From positions 1 to 5,386 of the forward strand of contig DAHWNE010000315.1 of assembly GCA_027340195.1 (NCBI GenBank): a DNA stretch of 5,386 bases, given 5' to 3'. Each line of letters begins with the position of its first letter. The stretch's first letter is position 1. Below the pieces are notes generated by a model. It made no database searches. It was not told the origin of the DNA and saw nothing but the letters and a program-made list of their open reading frames with translations. Both the position numbers and the translations under genes were made by a program. Below, one piece after another: positions 1-4,281 of this stretch. This stretch comes from Acetobacteraceae bacterium (GTDB taxonomy: Bacteria; Pseudomonadota; Alphaproteobacteria; Acetobacterales; Acetobacteraceae).

Positions 1-960
1 GCGGCGCTGGAACAGGCGCACCGGGTTCGGGTGGTGGTCTTCGACAAGACCGGCACCCTGACCGAGGGCCGCCCGTCGGTGACCGAGATCCTGCCGGCCC
101 AGGGCATCGAGACCGAGGCGCTGCTGGCGCTGGCGGCGGCGGCGCAATCGGGCAGCGAGCACCCGCTCGCGCGCGCCGTGCTGGCCCGCGCCGCTGGCGC
201 GCCGCGGCCCGGACTGACCGCTTTCACCGCCATCCCGGGGAGCGGCCTGCGCGCCGAGGTGGCCGGCCAGTCCCTCGTCATCGGCACCCCGGCGCTGCTG
301 GCCGAGGCCGGCGTCCCGCCGGCCATGGAGGCCGAGGCGGCCGCGCTCGAAGCCCAGGGACGCACGGTGATGCGCATCGCCGCGCTGGACCCGCCGCGGC
401 TGTTGGGCCTGATCGCGGTCGCCGACGCGCTGCGCCCGCGGGCGGCGGCGGCCGTCGCCCGGCTGCGCGCCTCCGGGCTGCGCACGGTTCTGCTGACCGG
501 CGACAACGCCGCCACCGCCCGGGCGGTGGGGGATGCGCTGGGGATGGACGAGATCCACGCCGAGGTGCTGCCGGGCGAGAAGGCAGCCGAGGTCGCGCGC
601 CTGCGGACCCTGGGCACGGTGGCGATGGTCGGTGACGGGGTGAACGACGCGCCGGCGCTCGCCGCGGCCGATATCGGCATCGCGATCGGCGGCGGGTCGG
701 AGGCGGCGATGGCGGCGGCCGGCATCACCCTGATGCGCGCCGACCCGGCGCTGGTGGCCGATGCGCTGGCGATCAGCCGGGCCACCTGGAACAAAATCCG
801 GCAGAATCTGTTCTGGGCGTTCTTCTACAACGTGGTGGGGATTCCGCTGGCGGCGCTGGGGTGGCTCAACCCGATGCTGGCTGGCGGGGCGATGGCGTTG
901 TCCTCGATCTCGGTGGTGTCGAACGCGCTGCTGCTGCGGCGCTGGCGGCCGGACGCATAG
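1..960 (+). CDS. copA: Cu(+)-exporting P1B-type ATPase, C-terminal part (5' end outside window)
   Basis: This is the catalytic and C-terminal membrane part of a heavy-metal P-type ATPase, which pumps Cu(+) across the inner membrane out of the cytoplasm using ATP. The frame is open from base 1, so the gene starts upstream; 319 residues are visible. In order: the phosphorylation motif DKTGTLT (Asp at residue 15), the P1B-specific SEHPL (52-56), the nucleotide-domain GSG (80-82), TGDN (166-169) and GDGVNDAPAL (211-220). Two membrane helices follow, one with YN (276-277) and one with MALSS (298-302). YN and MxxSS in the last helices are the signature of the Cu(+)-transporting P1B-1 group. The N-terminal metal-binding domains, the actuator domain and the CPC helix lie outside the window. 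The hinge motif reads GGGSE where many relatives have GTD. The gene ends 2 bp before the convergent LysR gene. Family certain; copper specificity very likely. Confidence 0.95.
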   Translation, partial: AALEQAHRVRVVVFDKTGTLTEGRPSVTEILPAQGIETEALLALAAAAQSGSEHPLARAVLARAAGAPRPGLTAFTAIPGSGLRAEVAGQSLVIGTPALLAEAGVPPAMEAEAAALEAQGRTVMRIAALDPPRLLGLIAVADALRPRAAAAVARLRASGLRTVLLTGDNAATARAVGDALGMDEIHAEVLPGEKAAEVARLRTLGTVAMVGDGVNDAPALAAADIGIAIGGGSEAAMAAAGITLMRADPALVADALAISRATWNKIRQNLFWAFFYNVVGIPLAALGWLNPMLAGGAMALSSISVVSNALLLRRWRPDA

Positions 961-962
961 CC

Positions 963-1835
963 TCACGCCGGCGCGAACGCGCGGGCCCGGCAGAGTTTGA
1001 CGAACTGCGCCACCGCCATCCCCTGCGGCCGGCCGGCCACCACGGTCAGCGCCACGCCGCGGCGCAGCTCCGGCGCCACCAGCGGGCGGGAGACCAGCCC
1101 GGGCCCGATCGCCAGCGCATCCGGCAGCAGCGCCACGCCCAGCCCGGCGGCCACCAGGTCCAGCATCTGCACCCATGACCCGCCGCAACGGCGGACGGTG
1201 AAGCTGGCGTCCCCGGCCTCGATCAGGCGCAGGGCGAAGCCGCCGCAGCGCTGACCCACCAGCAGGGTTTCGTCTTTCAAGTCGGCCGCGGTCAGGGTAT
1301 CGCGCTCCGCCAGGGGATGCGCCGCCGGCAGCAGCACCACGCAGCATTCCTCGAACAGGCGCCAGCGATGCAGCCGCTCCGGCAGGTCGGCATCGGGCAG
1401 CAGGGCGCAGTCCAGCGCGTCGCCCAGCATCGCCTCCACCAGCAAGGAAGTCGTGCCCTCCTCGAAATGCACATCGAGCGTGGGGCAGTGCCGCGCCAGC
1501 CGGCCCACCACGTCGGCCACCCGGGCGGCGGCGATGGCCGGACCCAGACCCACCCGCAGATGCATCTGCTGGCGCCCCAGCGTGTCATCGGCCACCCGCC
1601 GCGCGGTCTCCGCCGCCGCCAGCATCCCGGACAGATGCGGCAGGGTGGCGCGCCCGAGCGGGGTCAACTGGGTCATCCCGCGGTCACGGTAGAGCAGCGC
1701 GCCGCCCAGTTCCTCCTCGAGCTTTTGGATCGCCCGCGTCAGCGCCGGCTGCGTCACGTTGCACTCCGCCGCGGCGCGGGTGAAGTTGAGGGTGCGACAC
1801 AGCGCCACGAAATAGCGGACCTGATGCAGCTCCAT
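963..1835 (-). CDS. LysR-type transcriptional regulator
   Basis: This 290-residue protein has normal LysR-family length. The N-terminal winged helix-turn-helix is clear at about residues 1-60 (RYFVALCRTLNFTRAAAE, then VTQPALTRAIQKLEEELGG). A linker helix follows, then a periplasmic-binding-protein-like effector domain from about 92, with GLGVALLPD near the end (231-239). It begins only 6 bases after the stop of the peroxiredoxin-like gene and has no good Shine-Dalgarno site of its own (a GGAG lies about 12 bases upstream), so it is probably translated by coupling at the end of that operon. This differs from the usual LysR layout, where the regulator is divergent from its target. It has nine cysteines; C197 and C217 lie in the effector domain near where OxyR carries its redox pair. 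I infer that it controls the divergent promoters at 2797-2962. The effector is unknown, and calling it OxyR would go too far. Confidence 0.93.
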   Translation of the reverse strand: MELHQVRYFVALCRTLNFTRAAAECNVTQPALTRAIQKLEEELGGALLYRDRGMTQLTPLGRATLPHLSGMLAAAETARRVADDTLGRQQMHLRVGLGPAIAAARVADVVGRLARHCPTLDVHFEEGTTSLLVEAMLGDALDCALLPDADLPERLHRWRLFEECCVVLLPAAHPLAERDTLTAADLKDETLLVGQRCGGFALRLIEAGDASFTVRRCGGSWVQMLDLVAAGLGVALLPDALAIGPGLVSRPLVAPELRRGVALTVVAGRPQGMAVAQFVKLCRARAFAPA

Positions 1836-1841
1836 CGCCGC

Positions 1842-2489
1842 TCAGCGCTCCAGCGCGCGCAGCGCGGCGAGGATGTCGTCGGGTTCGGCCTGCTCGGTGA
1901 AATCGGTGGTGAAGTAGCGCCAGCGCACGATCCCGGCCCGGTCCAGCACGAATACCGACGGCAGCGGCAGGAACCAGGACTCGTTGCCGTGCCGCGGCGC
2001 CAGATCCCGCCCGTGTTTCAGCAGCAGCGCGCGATACGCCATGGGCGTGCGGAACACCACGCCGCAATCGAGCCCGAGGCCGGAATCCACGTCGCACAGC
2101 ACCTCGAACGATGCGCCATGATTGCGCTTGGTGGTGAGCGCAAGGCCGCCGGTCTCCGGGGTCACGCCGACCAGCCGCGCGCCGGCGGCCTCGATCTCCG
2201 GCAGCGCGGCGACCAGCGCATCCAGCATCAGCCGGCAATAGGGGCACCAGATGCCGCGGAAGAAGGTGACCACCACCGGCCCCAGGGCCAGCAGATCAGC
2301 GATCGCGATCAGATCGCCCTCGGCATTCGGCAGCATGATGTCGGGAAACCGGTCGCCCACCGCCAGCGCGGTGGTGCCGGCCCCGATCGCCAGCATCTCG
2401 GCAACCGATTGCTCGTAGGCCAGGCGCAGTTCATCTGACATGGTGGCGCGCTGCGCGGCGATCTTGTCGGCCAGCTTCGGCAGAGGCAT
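1842..2489 (-). CDS. peroxiredoxin-like (AhpC/TSA, thioredoxin-fold) protein
   Basis: A 215-residue thioredoxin-fold protein of the peroxiredoxin-like AhpC/TSA group, probably a cytoplasmic thiol peroxidase or thiol-disulfide enzyme, since no signal peptide is seen. A helical N-terminal stretch (about 1-40) precedes the fold. The active site is RGIWCPYC with C82 and C85, directly after the strand PVVVTFF. The later part has the strand-cis-Pro-like segment LPLPSVFVLDRAGIVRW (174-190) and a C-terminal YFTTDFTEQAEPDDILAAL typical of the group. It has CxxC instead of the classical PxxxT/SxxC peroxidatic motif, so the exact reaction is uncertain. C132 and C142 are additional. The start at 2489 is chosen because AGGAG lies 8 bases upstream; the longer frame to 2774 runs antiparallel through the Met/His gene in another frame. 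It lies 82 bases after the Met/His-repeat gene and 6 before the LysR gene. Confidence 0.9.
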   Translation of the reverse strand: MPLPKLADKIAAQRATMSDELRLAYEQSVAEMLAIGAGTTALAVGDRFPDIMLPNAEGDLIAIADLLALGPVVVTFFRGIWCPYCRLMLDALVAALPEIEAAGARLVGVTPETGGLALTTKRNHGASFEVLCDVDSGLGLDCGVVFRTPMAYRALLLKHGRDLAPRHGNESWFLPLPSVFVLDRAGIVRWRYFTTDFTEQAEPDDILAALRALER

Positions 2490-2497
2490 CGACGGGT

Positions 2498-2502
2498 CTC
2501 CT
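2498..2502 (-). promoter_or_regulatory. ribosome binding site of the peroxiredoxin-like gene
   Basis: AGGAG on the minus strand, 8 bases before the ATG at 2489-2487. It fixes the start at MPLPKLADK and argues against the in-frame extension to 2774. Confidence 0.8.
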
Positions 2503-2540
2503 GGCGCCAGGGTGCTGCGGCCCGCGCCGAACGGCAAGGT

Positions 2541-2562
2541 GCCCCGCCCGGCGGGGCGGGGC
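2541..2562 (-). terminator. GC-rich stem-loop between the Met/His-repeat gene and the peroxiredoxin-like gene
   Basis: A perfect 9-bp stem (2541-2549 with 2554-2562, all G-C pairs) closed by a 4-base loop, starting 9 bases after the stop of the Met/His-repeat gene. No T-run follows on the minus strand, so it is not a standard intrinsic terminator. It may weaken read-through into the peroxiredoxin-like gene or protect the 3' end of the short upstream message. In DNA this GC-rich some such stems arise by chance. Confidence 0.4.
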
Positions 2563-2571
2563 GATCCCTGA

Positions 2572-2796
2572 TTACGGCTTGGTCTTGTGGCCCATCGCCG
2601 AGCCATGGCCCATGGCGGACCCGTGCCCCATGGCCGAGTGGCCCATCTTCGAGTGGCCCATTTTGGAGTGCCCCATCGTGGAGTGCCCCATCGCCGAGCC
2701 ATGAGCCATGGGGCTGTCGGTGGCGGCGCGCGCCCCCACCCCACCGGCCAGGGCCAGCCCCGCCGCCACCGCAACCGTCAGAACCAAACGACGCAT
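2572..2796 (-). CDS. small exported Met/His-repeat (MGH repeat) protein
   Basis: A 74-residue protein. Residues 1-25 form a clear Sec signal peptide: MRR, a long Ala/Leu/Val core, then ARA as the likely cleavage site (about residue 24). The mature part, about 50 residues, is almost only repeats: one MAH (30-32) and seven MGH units starting at 36, 41, 46, 51, 56, 62 and 68. They are spaced by 5 or 6 residues and separated by S, T, K, A and G, ending in KTKP. Eight Met and eight His, no Cys and one Asp give a basic, flexible, probably unstructured periplasmic peptide. It resembles in layout the small MxKDx pentapeptide-repeat proteins but lacks the KD. Possible roles are Cu or other metal binding, or a methionine sink for oxidants. 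GGGAGG 5 bases upstream fixes the start. It is first in the minus-strand operon and divergent from the cytochrome and molybdoenzyme pair. No established function is known to me. Confidence 0.88.
   Translation of the reverse strand: MRRLVLTVAVAAGLALAGGVGARAATDSPMAHGSAMGHSTMGHSKMGHSKMGHSAMGHGSAMGHGSAMGHKTKP
2587..2709 (-). repeat. in-frame tandem repeats encoding M(G/A)H units
   Basis: Coding repeats of 15 and 18 bp. Four 15-bp units, each starting GAGTG on the plus strand, are contiguous at 2636-2650, 2651-2665, 2666-2680 and 2681-2695. They are flanked by 18-bp units that encode MGHGSA. The units differ mainly at synonymous positions (GGG/GGC, TCC/TCG, AAA/AAG), which suggests the peptide repeat is kept by selection and is not a very recent DNA expansion. 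Copy number could vary between strains by slippage or recombination. Confidence 0.85.
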
Positions 2797-2801
2797 CGTC
2801 G

Positions 2802-2807
2802 CCTCCC
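2802..2807 (-). promoter_or_regulatory. ribosome binding site of the Met/His-repeat gene
   Basis: GGGAGG on the minus strand, 5 bases before the ATG at 2796-2794. It places the start directly at the signal peptide MRRLVL and excludes the 17-residue in-frame extension to 2847. Confidence 0.85.
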
Positions 2808-2873
2808 TTGCTGCCGCGGCCGGCCCGATGCCGTCCGCCTCCGGCACCCTGCCCCGGCCGGGCGGCGGCGCGC

Positions 2874-2892
2874 CAATGCCGTTCGGGCATTG
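2874..2892. promoter_or_regulatory. inverted repeat of LysR-box form (T-N11-A)
   Basis: CAATGCC-GTTCG-GGCATTG: perfect 7-bp arms around a 5-base spacer. It contains T at 2877 and A at 2889 with exactly 11 bases between, which is the classic LysR-family recognition form. Further half-sites ATGCC occur at 2828-2832 and 2898-2902. The right arm overlaps a -35-like TTGAGA for the rightward genes. I infer that it is the binding site of the LysR protein encoded at 963-1835. Confidence 0.55.
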
Positions 2893-2951
2893 AGACCATG
2901 CCTGGACCCGGGCGCGCCCGCCCGGTCAGGCTGTCCGCGTGACCATTTCGC

Positions 2952-2956
2952 GGAGG
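2952..2956 (+). promoter_or_regulatory. ribosome binding site of the cytochrome b561-type gene
   Basis: GGAGG 6 bases before the ATG at 2963. It would lie inside the coding region if the GTG at 2939 were the start, so it supports the shorter protein. Confidence 0.8.
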
Positions 2957-2962
2957 CACGAC

Positions 2963-3565
2963 ATGCGCCCGATCCACCCCTGGCCGTTGCGCCTGATGCA
3001 CTGGCTCAACGCGCTGGCGATCGTCACCCTGATCGGCAGCGGCTGGCAGATCTACAACGCCGCGCCGCTGTTCCCGTTCTCTTTCCCCGAGGCGATCACG
3101 ATCGGCCAGTGGCTGGGCGGGGCGGTCGCCTGGCATCTGGCGGCGATCTGGCTGCTGGTGCTGAACGGGGTATCCTACCTGATTTGGGGCACGGTTTCAG
3201 GGCATTTCCGCCGCAAGCTGGCCCCCCCCGGGCCACGCGCGATCTGGGCCGACCTGCTCGCCGCGCTGCGCTTTCGCCTGCCGCACGAGCACGGGCGTTA
3301 CAACGCGGTGCAGCGGGCGCTGTATCTGGCGGTGATCGCGCTCGGGGTGCTGGCGGTGCTGTCCGGCCTGGCGGTGTGGAAGCCGGTGCAGCTGTGGTGG
3401 CTATCCGACCTGTTCGGCGGGTTCCGCGCGTCGCGCTACGTGCATTTCTTCGCCATGGCCGGGATCGTGGGTTTCCTGGCGGTGCATCTGGCGCTGGTGG
3501 CGCTGGTGCCGCGGGTGCTGTGGCCGATGATCGCCGGCGGACGGGACCAGGGAGCCGTGCGATGA
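2963..3565 (+). CDS. cytochrome b561-type membrane subunit (cytochrome b/b6 domain protein)
   Basis: A 200-residue integral membrane di-haem b protein of the bacterial b561 / Ni-hydrogenase cytochrome b group, which carries electrons between the quinone pool and a periplasmic partner. Four hydrophobic helices are visible at about 11-30, 50-75, 117-138 and 160-185. The likely haem ligands are H13 (LMHWLNAL), H58 (AWHLA), H161 and H175 (VHFF and AVHLAL, 14 residues apart in the last helix), the usual arrangement for the family. A polar, basic cytoplasmic-type loop lies between helices 2 and 3. The start at 2963 is chosen from GGAGG 6 bases upstream. Its stop overlaps the start of the next gene in ATGA, so the two are translationally coupled, and the molybdopterin protein is almost certainly its partner. 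It resembles MsrQ (YedZ) in role, but the sequence is of the b561 type. Family firm, direction of electron flow unknown. Confidence 0.92.
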   Translation: MRPIHPWPLRLMHWLNALAIVTLIGSGWQIYNAAPLFPFSFPEAITIGQWLGGAVAWHLAAIWLLVLNGVSYLIWGTVSGHFRRKLAPPGPRAIWADLLAALRFRLPHEHGRYNAVQRALYLAVIALGVLAVLSGLAVWKPVQLWWLSDLFGGFRASRYVHFFAMAGIVGFLAVHLALVALVPRVLWPMIAGGRDQGAVR

Positions 3566-4281
3566 GCCGCGAGCTGGAACGGCGCGCCCTGCTGGGCCGC
3601 GCGCTTGCCTTCGGCGCCGCCGGGCTGCTGACCGGCTGCGACTACGACAACCTGCAACACCCGGACCTGGCCGACCGGTTTTTGCGCGCCATGTCGTCGT
3701 GGAACGACCGGGTGCAGGCGGCGCTGTTCAACCCGCACACGTTGGCGCCCACCTTCCCGGCCAGCGCGATCACCCGCCCTCCCCGCTTCAACGCCTATTA
3801 CGACCGCGACCAGGTGCGGGTGGTCGATGGCGCCAGCTGGAAGCTGGAACTCTCGGGGCTGGTTGCGGAGCGGCGGGCCTGGACGCTCGCCGATCTCCGC
3901 GCCGCGCCGCAGCAGAGCCAGATCACGCGGCTGGTCTGCGTGGAGGGCTGGCGGGTGATCGGCCAATGGGGCGGGGTGCCGCTGGGCTGGTTCCTGCGGC
4001 GGATCGGCGCCGATACCCGGGCCCGCTATGTCTCGTTCCGCTGCGCGGATGGGTACTATTCCAGCATCGACATGGCCTCGGCCCTGCAGCCGCAGACGAT
4101 TCTGGCGCTGGATTTCCTGGGCAAGCCGCTGACGCCGGCGTTCGGGTTTCCGCTGCGGCTGCGGATACCGACGAAGCTGGGGTTTAAGAACCCGAAGTCG
4201 CTGGTGGCACTCGGGGTCACCAACGTCTATCCGGGCGGCTACTGGGAGGATCAGGGCTACAACTGGTTCAGCGGGTCGTAG
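3562..4281 (+). CDS. sulfite-oxidase-fold molybdopterin protein, exported, putative Tat lipoprotein
   Basis: A 239-residue protein of the sulfite oxidase / MsrP (YedY) molybdopterin fold. C126 in RLVCVEGW is the expected Mo ligand. It is followed by GQWGGVPL (134-141), then FRCADGYYSSID (159-170), and GFKNPKSL (207-214), which matches the cofactor-binding Gly/Lys motif of the family. It lacks the C-terminal dimerisation domain of true sulfite oxidases and is shorter than MsrP. The N-terminus has RR at 7-8, a hydrophobic stretch and LTGC with C26, so it is probably exported folded by Tat and anchored as a lipoprotein on the periplasmic side. AGGGAG (3549-3554) lies 7 bases upstream, and the start overlaps the cytochrome stop by 4 bases. 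The cytochrome should exchange electrons with it. The substrate is unknown; methionine sulfoxide is one candidate from context. The 3' end overlaps the convergent hydroxylase gene by 14 bp. Confidence 0.92.
   Translation: MSRELERRALLGRALAFGAAGLLTGCDYDNLQHPDLADRFLRAMSSWNDRVQAALFNPHTLAPTFPASAITRPPRFNAYYDRDQVRVVDGASWKLELSGLVAERRAWTLADLRAAPQQSQITRLVCVEGWRVIGQWGGVPLGWFLRRIGADTRARYVSFRCADGYYSSIDMASALQPQTILALDFLGKPLTPAFGFPLRLRIPTKLGFKNPKSLVALGVTNVYPGGYWEDQGYNWFSGS

Larger units (their letters stand above)
2797..2962. promoter_or_regulatory. divergent intergenic control region
   Basis: These 166 bp separate the start of the Met/His-repeat gene (leftward) from the cytochrome b561-type gene (rightward), so both promoters should lie here. 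I see no convincing pair of -35 and -10 hexamers on either strand. A TTGAGA at 2890-2895 (+) resembles a -35 element but has no good -10 partner. The region contains the dyad at 2874-2892, extra ATGCC half-sites and a 10-bp GC palindrome at 2910-2919. Confidence 0.7.

Noticed and set aside
1317..2438. Open frame of 373 codons on the plus strand opposite the LysR and peroxiredoxin-like genes
   Set aside because: Its translation is rich in Q, R, H, G and A with no recognisable domain, and it lies antisense to two clear family members. It is a shadow frame of GC-rich coding DNA.
2490..2774. N-terminal extension of the peroxiredoxin-like protein
   Set aside because: The added residues are a Trp/Arg/Pro-rich frame-shifted reading of the Met/His repeats. 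AGGAG before the ATG at 2489 and the family-like N-terminus support the shorter protein.
2910..2919. 10-bp palindrome GGGCGCGCCC as an operator
   Set aside because: It is pure G/C and of a kind expected by chance in this composition, with no second copy, so I do not call it a site.
2939..2962. GTG start eight codons upstream for the cytochrome gene
   Set aside because: It would place the strong GGAGG inside the coding region and has no comparable site before it. The ATG at 2963 fits better.
2309..3136. Minus-strand open frame of 275 codons across the divergent region
   Set aside because: It overlaps the Met/His gene, the control region and the cytochrome gene in a non-coding frame, with low-complexity composition and no known domain.
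2587..3561. Long plus-strand upstream extension in frame with the molybdoenzyme
   Set aside because: It runs antisense through the Met/His gene and out of frame through the cytochrome gene. The real start at 3562 has AGGGAG 7 bases upstream, an ATGA coupling and a signal peptide.
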